DNA of 47,027 nucleotides, from positions 1-47,027 of the forward strand of contig JAIBAF010000024.1 in the NCBI GenBank assembly GCA_019695335.1, in the 5' to 3' direction. A program made the translations under genes and the position numbers. Below are positions 25,136 to 33,361 of the stretch, piece by piece (the stretch's first letter is position 1; the number at the start of each line of letters is the position of its first letter). A model generated the notes under the pieces. That model saw nothing but the letters and a program-made list of their open reading frames with translations. It ran no database searches and was not told the origin of the DNA. This DNA comes from a bacterium (GTDB taxonomy: Bacteria > CLD3 > SB21).

Positions 25136-26305
25136 ATGCCCATCCCCATCCAAAACAACAATGACGATCATCGTACCGTAGTTCCGACACATGAGGACGA
25201 TGCGTCCGAATATAATGATTTCGAATCAATCCCGCAAAAGCAATTTACCAAAACTACCAAAGGGCGTTCGGCCGGATTCAATCCTGCCAACCGTTTCGAC
25301 GAATTCCACTCCGAAAAAAGTCTTGACGATATTACCGACGAAGACGTCGATCCCGAAAAGAAAATTCCGTCCGAATATATCCGCGACACGACCAAATCAA
25401 TCCTGTCCAAAAACGATTCGCCGGACATACCCTTTACGTACAGCATCAATCCGTACCGCGGCTGTGAGCACGGCTGCATTTATTGTTACGCGCGGCCGTC
25501 GCATGAATATCTCGGCTATTCGTCGGGTCTGGATTTTGAAACGAAAATTTTAGTCAAATACGACGCGGCGCAATTGCTTGAAAAAGAATTCCGGAAATCC
25601 TCGTGGAGGCCTGAGCCGATCTGCGTTTCCGGTAATACGGATTGTTACCAGCCGGCCGAACGAAAACTCCAACTTACGCGTGGGCTTTTGAAAGTATTTC
25701 TGCGATATCAGAACCCCGTTCGTCTCATCACAAAAAACTTTCTGATCACGCGCGATCTGGATATTTTAAGCGAGCTCGCTAAACTGAATCTCGTCGGAGT
25801 AATGATTTCGATTACGACGCTCGACACCGAATTGGCACGGAAGATGGAACCGAGGACAGCATCTCCAACCAAACGATTTCACGCCATCGAATTACTGGCT
25901 AAAAACAATATTCCGGTCGGCGTAATGACGGCGCCGATGATCCCCGGCCTCAACGATCACGAGATGCCTGAAATTTTACGGCTGGCATCGGAAGCCGGCG
26001 CGACCAGTGCGGGCTATACGGTCGTCCGGCTCACATGGGCTTTGAAGGCGCTTTTCAAAGACTGGTTAGAAAGAACGTATCCGACCAAAAAGGAAAAAAT
26101 CATTCATGCGATCCAGGACACGCGCGACGGTAAATTGGCGTCAGCCGAATTTGGCAAACGTATGACCGGCGAAGGCGAAATGGCCGAACACATTGCTAAA
26201 GTCTTCAAAACGTTTACACATAAATACGGATTGAACAAAAAAATCGTTCGTCGGAAACCCGCGCCGTTCTTGCGCGGCGGGATTGAGCAATTTAATTTGT
26301 TTTGA
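25136..26305 (+). CDS. PA0069-family radical SAM protein
   Basis: 389 residues. The iron-sulfur motif CEHGCIYC (Cys110, Cys114, Cys117) follows YSINPYRG, and YARPSHEYLGYSSGLDFETKI is diagnostic of the PA0069/SplB-like group. Later motifs include CVSGNTDCYQPAERKLQLTRGLL, LITKNFLITRDLDIL and APMIPGLNDHEM. The protein lacks further fused domains, and its reaction is not known. The first 90 residues are polar and probably disordered. Its stop codon is followed at once by a copy of the dispersed repeat. Family assignment is confident. Confidence 0.88.
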   Translation: MPIPIQNNNDDHRTVVPTHEDDASEYNDFESIPQKQFTKTTKGRSAGFNPANRFDEFHSEKSLDDITDEDVDPEKKIPSEYIRDTTKSILSKNDSPDIPFTYSINPYRGCEHGCIYCYARPSHEYLGYSSGLDFETKILVKYDAAQLLEKEFRKSSWRPEPICVSGNTDCYQPAERKLQLTRGLLKVFLRYQNPVRLITKNFLITRDLDILSELAKLNLVGVMISITTLDTELARKMEPRTASPTKRFHAIELLAKNNIPVGVMTAPMIPGLNDHEMPEILRLASEAGATSAGYTVVRLTWALKALFKDWLERTYPTKKEKIIHAIQDTRDGKLASAEFGKRMTGEGEMAEHIAKVFKTFTHKYGLNKKIVRRKPAPFLRGGIEQFNLF

Positions 26306-26306
26306 A

Positions 26307-26350
26307 ATAGAACACAGATGACACTGATGAAACGGATTATCATGGATTTT
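26307..26350 (+). repeat. Dispersed GAT-rich repeat, copy B
   Basis: Starts ATAGAACACAGATGACACTG (26307-26326) and aligns without gaps with copy A at 20891 (33 of 43 identical by eye). It begins 2 bases after the stop codon of the radical SAM gene. Confidence 0.5.
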
Positions 26351-26357
26351 GAACGTC

Positions 26358-26415
26358 ACCCCGAACTTGGTTCGGGGTATGTAAAGAAAACAGATATGCT
26401 GAACCAAGTTCAGCA
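26358..26415. repeat. Pair of REP-like palindromes
   Basis: Two hairpins in one gap. The first has arms ACCCCGAAC (26358-26366) and GTTCGGGGT (26370-26378) with loop TTG. The second has arms TGCTGAAC (26397-26404) and GTTCAGCA (26408-26415) with loop CAA. The loops are complementary and both share the GAAC/GTTC inner stem. Similar short palindromes are scattered in many genomes of the FCB group. Neither is followed by a T tract, so they are not obvious terminators. Confidence 0.65.
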
Positions 26416-26457
26416 CAACACATAGACTTAAATTAAAAATTTAACATAGGACACACC

Positions 26458-27117
26458 ATGGAAACGACCGTGAATTGGGCCGAATCTTTCAAGCCGCTGA
26501 TCGAAAAATACAAAGGCCGTAAACACCCGCTTGAATACAAAAACCGTTATCAACTGGTGATCATGACGGTGCTGTCGGCGCAGGACAGCGATAAACATAT
26601 TAATCAAGTCGCAATCAAGTTTTTTGAAGCGTTCCCGTCGATGAAAGAGCTGTCCGAAGCGACGCCGGAACAATTATTGCCGTATCTCGACACGGTGCGT
26701 AATTTCGGCAACAAGATCAAATGGCTGATCTCGATGGCTCGCGCGATCCAGGATGACGCGAATATCCCGCACACGATGGAGAAACTGACGGAACTTTCGG
26801 GAATCGGGCGCAAGTCGGCGAGCGTTATCATTCGTGAATCAGGCGGACCGGCGGAGGGCATCATCGTCGATTTACATGTCGTGCGCGTCGCACCGCGGCT
26901 CGGAGCCGTTACCAGCGATAAACCCGACAAAATCGAAAAAGAACTCCTCAAGCTCATCCCTAAAGATGACTGGGGCGAGATCGGCATGGCCATTTCCTTT
27001 CTCGGTAGAGAAATCTGCCGCCCGACCAATCCTCACTGCGACGAATGCCCGATGGTCGGCGTGTGCAACTATTACCAAATCACGATCAGTAAGAAAAAAA
27101 AGAAACTCAAAAAATGA
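26458..27117 (+). CDS. nth: Endonuclease III, base-excision DNA glycosylase/AP lyase
   Basis: 219 residues, the usual size. The helix-hairpin-helix reads LSGIGRKSASVII with the catalytic Lys in GRKSA, and the HhH-GPD aspartate is in IIVDLHVVRVAPRLG. The C-terminal [4Fe-4S] ligands are spaced C-x6-C-x2-C-x5-C (Cys187, 194, 197, 203). The enzyme removes oxidised pyrimidines and cleaves the abasic site. A lysine-rich tail (KKKKKLKK) follows the cluster loop. No clear ribosome site precedes the ATG, although an AGGACAC stretch lies 7 bases upstream. Confidence 0.93.
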   Translation: METTVNWAESFKPLIEKYKGRKHPLEYKNRYQLVIMTVLSAQDSDKHINQVAIKFFEAFPSMKELSEATPEQLLPYLDTVRNFGNKIKWLISMARAIQDDANIPHTMEKLTELSGIGRKSASVIIRESGGPAEGIIVDLHVVRVAPRLGAVTSDKPDKIEKELLKLIPKDDWGEIGMAISFLGREICRPTNPHCDECPMVGVCNYYQITISKKKKKLKK

Positions 27118-27192
27118 TTACTGTCCAACAGTGGAAAACATGTTTTTTGTGTATTTCTGATAATGGTTTTCACTTAATGCAAAGTCACAGAG

Positions 27193-27423
27193 ATGTTTGA
27201 AATTAAAATTATGGATAGAATCGAGGTTACGTCGTCTGAGCTAAAATCGGTAGGGTACGATCAGGATCATAGTATATTGGAGGTAGAATTCCAAAAAGGG
27301 GGAATTTACCAATATTTCGATGTGCCGGCATATCAATATGACAGTTTGCTCACCGCCGAATCTTTGGGAAAATATTTCAACGCTAATATTCGATCCAATT
27401 ACCGATACTCCAGAATATCCTGA
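27193..27423 (+). CDS. KTSC-domain small protein
   Basis: 76 residues from the first ATG; a second ATG at codon 7 (MDRIEVTSSE) would give 70 and fits the domain start better, but no ribosome site decides between them. The KTSC pattern is complete: VTSSELKSVGYDQDHSILEVEFQKGGIYQYFDVP, then LLTAESLGKYFNANIRSNYRYSRI. The domain is named for a Lys-Thr-Ser-Cys stretch in fused relatives and is linked to nucleic-acid or lysyl-tRNA-synthetase-like proteins. Its function is unsettled. It stands alone downstream of nth. Confidence 0.78.
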   Translation: MFEIKIMDRIEVTSSELKSVGYDQDHSILEVEFQKGGIYQYFDVPAYQYDSLLTAESLGKYFNANIRSNYRYSRIS

Positions 27424-27490
27424 ATATTTTGACTCCTGTCCAACTAACAAAAACTTGTTATTTAAGGCAGAATAAAATATATTGATCACT

Positions 27491-28882
27491 ATGAAGTTAA
27501 GAGATATTTTTCATTCTCCGATGGCGTGGGCTATCGGTTTTTTTATCTTAACGGGGTGTGCCGGCACTACTGTTTCCAAAAAAACGGAAATCGAAAAACC
27601 GCCCTACAATCCTCTAGCATTGGAACGTTTTGTAGACGCTATTATCGATGACATGATCGGCGAATCCGAATCGGCGATAAATAACTACATTGAAGCGTTA
27701 CGGTATGACACTACGTCCAATGAAATTTATGCCTCGCTTGCCGGCAATTATATAGCACAAGGCAAATTGGAAAAAAGCTATGGTATAATCAATAAAGTTC
27801 TTTCCCGCGATGCGCATCATATCGAGTCGTTGGAATATCTTACGGAAATTTATATCAAATGGCACGATTATCCGCGAGCAATCAGTGCCCTTGAACAAAT
27901 CACCAAGCTTGATGTAACCAATATCGATGCCCGTTATCGATTGATTGCGCTGATGGAATTTCAAGGCAAAACTCTTGAAGCTGCTAAGTATTATGAAGAA
28001 TTGATTGCCATCCTTGGCCCTAACGCATTGCTGTCGTCCAAGCTTGGTGATTTGTACATGAAGAACAAGATGTATGACAAAGCCGTTAAAGTTTATTCTC
28101 AGGCATCGCAGAACGAGCCCAATAATATTTTTTTACTGGACGCGCTTGCGCAGTCTTACGTTTTCAATAGAGATGTTCCAAACGCAATTGCTACGTATGA
28201 GGTTTTAGTCAAAATTAAAGAAGACGATTTAGTGCATGCTCGCATCGGAAGTCTGGCTCTGCAAACCGCGGACTATCCCAAGGCGCTTCAACATTTCAAA
28301 AAAGCGGAGATTTCGTTTCCCGCCAGCTCAGATATTAAACGCTCTCTGGGTTTCACATTATATCAACTTCAGCGAAAAAAAGAAGCGGTTGAATATCTTG
28401 AAAAAGCGGTAGAATTCAACGGCATAGACGTATTTTCAATGAGCATCTTATCGCAATTGTATCAGGAAAATAAAGAGTTTGAAAAATCGGACGCCATGTT
28501 TGACCGCATTCTGGTTATTGATACCGGCAATGAAGCCATTCTGAATAACTATAGTTACAGTCTCGCAGTGCGCGGCGTCAAATTGGATAAAGCGCTTGAA
28601 ATGATTCAAAAAGCTCTGTCCAAAGCGCCTCACAATTCTCATTACCTCGATACGATCGGATGGATATACTATCAATTGGGTCAATATGATCAAGCGCTAA
28701 AATTTGTCAATCAATCCTACAAAATCGACGATTCGAGCTGGGAAGTTGCCGACCATTTGGGCGATATTTACTGGAAATTGAAAAAAACAACCGAAGCCAA
28801 ATCGTTTTGGGAAAAAGCATTGGAGATCAATAAAGATCAACCGCAAATTTTAAAAAAAATTCAATCACTCACTATAGAATAA
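27491..28882 (+). CDS. Tetratricopeptide-repeat lipoprotein
   Basis: 463 residues from the ATG at 27491; an in-frame TTG at 27482 is possible, but neither has a ribosome site. A signal peptide ends at the lipobox ILTGC (Cys23). The rest is a superhelix of about ten TPR units with the usual A-x3-A/Y-x-L..AL spacing, for example YPRAISALEQITKLDVTNIDARYRL and YDKAVKVYSQASQNEPNN. Such envelope lipoproteins act as scaffolds for protein complexes. It is followed after 13 bases by the DUF4292-like lipoprotein gene, a pairing that is common in Bacteroidota-related genomes, so the two may cooperate at the outer membrane. Confidence 0.85.
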   Translation: MKLRDIFHSPMAWAIGFFILTGCAGTTVSKKTEIEKPPYNPLALERFVDAIIDDMIGESESAINNYIEALRYDTTSNEIYASLAGNYIAQGKLEKSYGIINKVLSRDAHHIESLEYLTEIYIKWHDYPRAISALEQITKLDVTNIDARYRLIALMEFQGKTLEAAKYYEELIAILGPNALLSSKLGDLYMKNKMYDKAVKVYSQASQNEPNNIFLLDALAQSYVFNRDVPNAIATYEVLVKIKEDDLVHARIGSLALQTADYPKALQHFKKAEISFPASSDIKRSLGFTLYQLQRKKEAVEYLEKAVEFNGIDVFSMSILSQLYQENKEFEKSDAMFDRILVIDTGNEAILNNYSYSLAVRGVKLDKALEMIQKALSKAPHNSHYLDTIGWIYYQLGQYDQALKFVNQSYKIDDSSWEVADHLGDIYWKLKKTTEAKSFWEKALEINKDQPQILKKIQSLTIE

Positions 28883-28895
28883 GGCTAAACATACC

Positions 28896-29687
28896 TTGCT
28901 GAAAAAATTTTGTTTATTGTTTTTGGTTGTTGTTCTTTTACAAAGCTGCTCTTCAACCGGGACCGTGCGACGCGAAAAAGCTTCAATTCACGACATTACA
29001 CCGCTTGAAATCGTCAAAAAAAATAACGCTTATACGGAACGGTTACGGTACATGAAAGCGGTCAGCACGTTGACGCTCGAGTCACCAAAGTCATCCAATC
29101 AATTTAGCGCGCAGATCGCCATTCGGTATCCCGATTCGGTTTACATTAAAATCGAAGGTATTCTGGGTGTGGACGGCTTAAAAGCATCTCTCAATAAAGA
29201 CACCTATGTTTTATATAATATTATTAATAAATACGTCATTAAAGGTAAGACCAGTACCGACGCTATTCGCAAAACTTTTGACTACGATGTGAGCTTCGAA
29301 GAAATGGTCGAATTGCTGCTGGGATTGGTTCCGATCAAGCAGTCGGAATTAAAACAGTTAACGCAATTTGATGTGGACAGCAGTTACTATGTCATGATTT
29401 TTGCTAACGGATCGGGCACAAAAAAAATATGGATCGATCCGTACGCTGATTTTGCAGTGAGTCGAATCAATTACTACGACGCTTCCGGTGAATTGATATT
29501 AGAAAAAGAGTTTACCCGTTTTGAAAAAATAAGCGGCTTTTATTTTCCAAGATACGTTCGTGTGGTCCGTCCGAAAGAAAAGGATTTGTTGAGCCTTTAC
29601 TTCGATTTACGAACGATCAATAAATCATTTAGCAGCAGCATATTCGAAATCCGCTATCCCAAAAACATCGATCTATACACACAGTAA
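28896..29687 (+). CDS. DUF4292-like (LolB-type fold) lipoprotein
   Basis: 263 residues starting with TTG (28896). The signal peptide MLKKFCLLFLVVVLLQSC has lipid-attachment Cys18. The pattern AQIAIRYPDSVYIKIEGILGVDGLKASLNKDTYVLYNIINKYVIKG, followed by LLGLVP, fits the DUF4292 family, whose fold is related to the LolA/LolB lipoprotein carriers. A role in outer-membrane lipoprotein placement is thus possible but unproven. A leader AAGG lies about 11 bases before the TTG. The glycosyltransferase gene starts 2 bases after the stop. Confidence 0.75.
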   Translation: MLKKFCLLFLVVVLLQSCSSTGTVRREKASIHDITPLEIVKKNNAYTERLRYMKAVSTLTLESPKSSNQFSAQIAIRYPDSVYIKIEGILGVDGLKASLNKDTYVLYNIINKYVIKGKTSTDAIRKTFDYDVSFEEMVELLLGLVPIKQSELKQLTQFDVDSSYYVMIFANGSGTKKIWIDPYADFAVSRINYYDASGELILEKEFTRFEKISGFYFPRYVRVVRPKEKDLLSLYFDLRTINKSFSSSIFEIRYPKNIDLYTQ

Positions 29688-29689
29688 TC

Positions 29690-30625
29690 ATGAATTCTAA
29701 TCCTGAAATCTCGATAGTAATTCCGCTTCTGAATGAAGAAGAGTCGTTGTCGGAACTGACAACGATGATTGCGGAAGTGATCGGAACCATGAAACGGTCG
29801 TATGAAATTTTATTTATCGACGACGGAAGTACGGACCGTTCTTTTGAAATCATCCGGCAACTGCAATCGCAAAACGCAAATGTGCGCGCTTTAAAATTCC
29901 GCAAAAATTTTGGTAAATCAGCCGCTCTGGCTGAAGGTTTTCGAAGGGTACGCGGCCGCTACGTGATTACGATGGATGCCGATTTGCAAGATGATCCGCG
30001 TGAAATTCCGAATCTGATAAAAAAGCTTGAAGAAGGATACGACTTGGTTTCAGGCTGGAAGAAAAAAAGATTCGATCCGATTGGAAAAACCGTTCCTTCG
30101 AAATTTTTTAACTTTGTGACCGGCTTGTTGACCGGCATCAAGCTTCACGATTTTAACTGCGGTCTCAAGGCTTATCGGAGCGAAGTGGTCAAAGATGTGA
30201 GCCTTTACGGAGAATTGCATCGCTATATTCCTGCGTTGGCGAAGTGGGAAGGTTACGGACGAATTACGGAAATTGTAGTGCAGCATCACCCGAGAAAATA
30301 CGGATATAGTAAATTCGGGATAGCTCGTTTCTTTCGCGGCTTTCTGGACCTTGTGACAGTACTGTTTTTGTCACGTTATGTGAAACGCCCTTTGCATTTT
30401 TTTGGTTTTATCGGCGTTTTTATCTTTCTGATCGGGCTTGGAATTAATAGCTACCTTTCCATCGATTGGTTTTTGGGTGTGCCGTTAGCCAATCGACCGA
30501 TGTTATTTCTGGGAATTTTGTTGATGCTGATCGGTTTTCAAATTTTAATGACCGGTTTGATCGGCGAAATGATCACGCACAATTCTCAAAAAACTCAAGA
30601 GCATCCGGTTCGAGAGGAAATATAG
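29690..30625 (+). CDS. Family 2 glycosyltransferase, polyprenyl-phosphate type (GtrB/DPM1-like)
   Basis: 311 residues. The GT-A fold shows ISIVIPLLNEEESL, FIDDGSTDRSF and TMDADLQDDPREI, with the metal-binding DxD in the last. DFNCGLKAYRSEV and HHPRKYGYSKFG are typical of the GtrB/ArnC/dolichol-phosphate-mannose synthase group. Two membrane helices lie near the C-terminus (about 233-255 and 262-292). The enzyme would transfer a sugar from a nucleotide donor to a polyprenyl phosphate at the cytoplasmic face, feeding an envelope glycan pathway. The sugar is unknown. It abuts smpB with no gap. Confidence 0.88.
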   Translation: MNSNPEISIVIPLLNEEESLSELTTMIAEVIGTMKRSYEILFIDDGSTDRSFEIIRQLQSQNANVRALKFRKNFGKSAALAEGFRRVRGRYVITMDADLQDDPREIPNLIKKLEEGYDLVSGWKKKRFDPIGKTVPSKFFNFVTGLLTGIKLHDFNCGLKAYRSEVVKDVSLYGELHRYIPALAKWEGYGRITEIVVQHHPRKYGYSKFGIARFFRGFLDLVTVLFLSRYVKRPLHFFGFIGVFIFLIGLGINSYLSIDWFLGVPLANRPMLFLGILLMLIGFQILMTGLIGEMITHNSQKTQEHPVREEI

Positions 30626-31105
30626 TTGTCCGTAACCATGGCTGAAAAAAAAAACGACATTAAGACGATCGCTACGAACCGGAAAGCACGGCACGAATTT
30701 GAAATCATCGATACGATTGAAGCAGGAATTGCGCTCGTTGGCAGTGAAGTCAAAGCTTTACGAGAAGGAAAAGTGAATATTCAAGACAGCCATGCTCGTA
30801 TAGAAAAAAATGAAGTATGGTTGTATCACGTTCATATTCCCGAATACAGACAAGCAAATTATAATAATCACGAAGAATACCGGCCACGAAAGCTCTTAAT
30901 TCACCGGCAACAAATCCGAAAGCTCCAACGTCAGGTGGATGAAAAAGGTATGACGCTGATTCCCCTTTCGATTTATTTCAACGAACGGAATCGGGTTAAA
31001 GTGCAATTAGCAGTCGCCCGAGGGAAAAAACTTCACGACAAACGCGAAAGCATAGCTAAACGGGATGCGGCTCGATCTTTGCAACGAGAATTTCGGAATC
31101 GATAA
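30626..31105 (+). CDS. smpB: tmRNA-binding protein SmpB
   Basis: 159 residues using the TTG at 30626, supported by GAGAGG 8 bases upstream; an ATG at 30638 is the alternative. The protein matches SmpB: ATNRKARHEFEI, EAGIALVGSEVKALREGKVNI, the conserved HIPEYRQAN..NHEEYRPRKLL stretch and a basic C-terminal tail (KKLHDKRESIAKRDAARSL) that enters the ribosomal decoding channel. It partners with tmRNA to rescue stalled ribosomes. No tmRNA gene was recognised in the window. It is the last gene of the run that starts at 27491. Confidence 0.94.
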   Translation: MSVTMAEKKNDIKTIATNRKARHEFEIIDTIEAGIALVGSEVKALREGKVNIQDSHARIEKNEVWLYHVHIPEYRQANYNNHEEYRPRKLLIHRQQIRKLQRQVDEKGMTLIPLSIYFNERNRVKVQLAVARGKKLHDKRESIAKRDAARSLQREFRNR

Positions 31106-31140
31106 AACTGCCAAAATAAAATGCGAATAGTTTCACTTTC

Positions 31141-31169
31141 TTGACTTCTCAAAAATCGAGCCTTATATT
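31141..31169 (+). promoter_or_regulatory. Strong candidate sigma70-like promoter for the CBS gene
   Basis: TTGACT (31141-31146) and TATATT (31164-31169) with an exact 17-base spacer, about 85 bases before the ATG at 31256. It is the closest match to the sigma70 consensus noticed in the window. Confidence 0.6.
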
Positions 31170-31255
31170 GTTTTCACCTTCTTGCTGATCCAATCTCGCA
31201 AAATCTTTTAATAATTTACCAAATAACGTCCAACCCAAGTATCTAGGAGGTTTGT

Positions 31256-31705
31256 ATGAAATCCGTAAGTGATATCATTTCCGGACGCGAACTTTATTCC
31301 ATTACAGTGGGAACGACTATCGAGCATGCTGTCAAATTCATGACGGAAAAAAATATTGGCGCTGTCGTAGTGGTTGACAATCAAAGCGACCGGCGTTTAC
31401 GCGGTATATTTTCCGAACGCGATTTGATGAAACGCGTCGTTCTTCCAGGGTTGGATATTCACAAAACACGCATCGATGAAGTTATGACCAAAAATGTAGC
31501 CGTTGGCAATGCTAAGGAAAGTCACGATGTGTGTTTGGAAACCATGAAGCGCATTGGCTCGCGTCACTTACCGATTGTCGACGGCGACCGTCTGATCGGA
31601 ATGGTCTCAATGCGTGACCTGCTTCAGGTCAATATCGACGAAAAAGAAGAAGAGATACGGATGATGAACGCCTATATTCATGATGTACCACAATCGGTCG
31701 TGTAA
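31256..31705 (+). CDS. Tandem CBS-domain protein
   Basis: 149 residues consisting almost only of two CBS motifs: residues about 8-60 (SITVGTTIEHAVKFMTEKNIGAVVVVD) and 72-130 (MTKNVAVGNAKESHDVCLETMKRIGSRHLPIVDGDRLIGMVSMRDLLQ). Paired CBS domains bind adenine nucleotides and act as energy or ligand sensors. A strong AGGAGG site lies 7 bases before the ATG. The stop overlaps the start of the DUF309 gene (TAATG), so the two are translationally coupled. No fused effector domain is visible, so the regulated partner is unknown. Confidence 0.88.
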   Translation: MKSVSDIISGRELYSITVGTTIEHAVKFMTEKNIGAVVVVDNQSDRRLRGIFSERDLMKRVVLPGLDIHKTRIDEVMTKNVAVGNAKESHDVCLETMKRIGSRHLPIVDGDRLIGMVSMRDLLQVNIDEKEEEIRMMNAYIHDVPQSVV

Positions 31706-32064
31706 TGGACACCGAACTGATTCAGTTGTTGTGGATGAAAGGTGTGAATCAATTTAATTCCGGCAAATTTTTTGAATGCCATGAAACACTGGAAGAAATT
31801 TGGGTTGGGCTTGAAGAAGGCGAGTCAAAAAGATTTATTCAGGGGATCATTCATTTAGCTGTCGGCCATTATCATCACGAGACCGGCAATCTGATCGGAA
31901 GAAATTTACAATATCGGAAAGCCTTTCAGAAATTACAGACCATCGATCAGATGAAAACGAGCTCTTTATTCAATTGTGATGTTCAGAAAATTCTTGATAT
32001 TTTAAATCAACAAATGGGGGAACGGATTTCAATTCCGTTTATCGCGTTGGAAGCAAAATCGTAA
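31705..32064 (+). CDS. DUF309-family protein
   Basis: 119 residues. LWMKGVNQFNSGKFFECHETLEEIWVG, then FIQGIIHLAVGHYHHETGNLIGRNLQYRKAFQKL is the DUF309 pattern, with the conserved HETLEE helix. The family is a small helical bundle of unknown biochemical role. It overlaps the CBS gene stop and, at its 3' end, overlaps the histidine kinase gene on the opposite strand by 26 bases. Confidence 0.85.
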   Translation: MDTELIQLLWMKGVNQFNSGKFFECHETLEEIWVGLEEGESKRFIQGIIHLAVGHYHHETGNLIGRNLQYRKAFQKLQTIDQMKTSSLFNCDVQKILDILNQQMGERISIPFIALEAKS

Positions 32065-33346
32065 AAGTCGATCCCTTGCCGACTACACTGTCGACGTGAA
32101 TATTGCCGTTGTTTTCAGCGACGAGACGGCTGCAGATCGAAAGGCCTAAACCGAGTCCTTCGGATTTAGTGGTATAAAAAGGATTGAATATTTTTTCGAG
32201 GTTTTCTGTCGGAATGCCATTGCCGGTGTCACTGACTTCGATGGCAACAAACTGTAAATTTTTATCAAAAATATCATCAGACCAATGCAGATTAGGACTG
32301 TCGCCGACAGTGGTCATGTAAGTTTTGACTTTGAGTTCTCCACCTTGCGGCATAGCCTGGATAGCATTAAGAAAAATATTCATCAGAACCTGCTCGACTT
32401 GGTGCATGTCGGCGTAAATTTTTGGAACAATGTCCGAGAATTCTTCTCTGAATGTAATTTTTTTCGAATTAAGTTGAGCGGCTAAAAGTAAATAGACGGC
32501 ATCGATGATCGATTCAATATCATGATATTCACGCGACGGTTTGACCGGTTTAGCGAATTTGAAAAAATCGGTCAAAAGATTGTTAACCCGGTCAATTTCC
32601 CTTACGATCCGTGTAACTAATTCGATTCGACGGTCACCCTCACCGAAGGATTCCTCCAAAACTTGCGCCGCTGTTTTAATACCTCCCAGCGGATTTCGCA
32701 CTTCATGCGCAATGCCTGTCGCCAATTCACCTAAAGTAGCCAAACGATCCATACGCTCGACTTGTCGGCGCATAATATTCATTTCAGTCAAATCGCGGAA
32801 AGTAATAATGACGCCGAGCTGCTCGTCGTGCTCGATGAGCGGCGACGTACTGAATCCGATCGGGATGACCGCTCCGGACTTCGCTACAAGTTTTACTTCT
32901 TTACTTTCAAAACGTTTATTTTGGATCAACATGAGGTCGATCAATTGGCCATTCGTCTGAGGTTCTGCAAAAATATCGACAAGATTCCGTCCAAGTAATT
33001 CTTCAATAGAATATCCGAGCGTTTTAGCTGCCTGGGCGTTGAGAAAGGTAATGCTGCCCGTCATATCCATACAGATAATGCAGCTGCTCATATTCTGAAT
33101 AATATTGCGATAAAATTTATAAACCCGCTCGATAAGCTTGTACTTATCATACAACGCAGCTTGCTCATCCAACCATTCTTTCGGAACGTTTTTCTTGAGT
33201 TCCGCAGTGGAAGGCGTTTTGGTATGAGTTTCTTCGGATTTTTGTTGTTGTTTGCGGAGGACGCGCTGATCGAGAGGAATAAGGTCGCTTAATTCCTTAT
33301 TGAGAATTTCAAACGCTTCTTTTTTTTCTTCGAATCTGCGGCTCAT
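32039..33346 (-). CDS. Cytoplasmic PAS-domain sensor histidine kinase (NtrB-like)
   Basis: 435 residues without membrane segments. A polar N-terminus with coiled-coil tendency precedes a PAS domain (about 78-190: SSCIICMDMTGSITFLN, then GYSIEELLGRNLVDIF). The HisKA box is ATGIAHEVRNPLGGIKTAAQ with phospho-acceptor His214. The ATPase domain shows QVLMNIFLNAIQAMPQGG (N box), EVSDTGNGIP (G1) and GLGLGLSICSRLV (G2). The layout matches soluble NtrB/AtoS-like kinases that pair with sigma54 activators. The NtrC-type regulator at 40492 is a plausible but unproven partner. It follows priA on the minus strand with a 15-base gap. Confidence 0.87.
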   Translation of the reverse strand: MSRRFEEKKEAFEILNKELSDLIPLDQRVLRKQQQKSEETHTKTPSTAELKKNVPKEWLDEQAALYDKYKLIERVYKFYRNIIQNMSSCIICMDMTGSITFLNAQAAKTLGYSIEELLGRNLVDIFAEPQTNGQLIDLMLIQNKRFESKEVKLVAKSGAVIPIGFSTSPLIEHDEQLGVIITFRDLTEMNIMRRQVERMDRLATLGELATGIAHEVRNPLGGIKTAAQVLEESFGEGDRRIELVTRIVREIDRVNNLLTDFFKFAKPVKPSREYHDIESIIDAVYLLLAAQLNSKKITFREEFSDIVPKIYADMHQVEQVLMNIFLNAIQAMPQGGELKVKTYMTTVGDSPNLHWSDDIFDKNLQFVAIEVSDTGNGIPTENLEKIFNPFYTTKSEGLGLGLSICSRLVAENNGNIHVDSVVGKGSTFTILLPTR

Positions 33347-33361
33347 GATTTGACAACTGAT

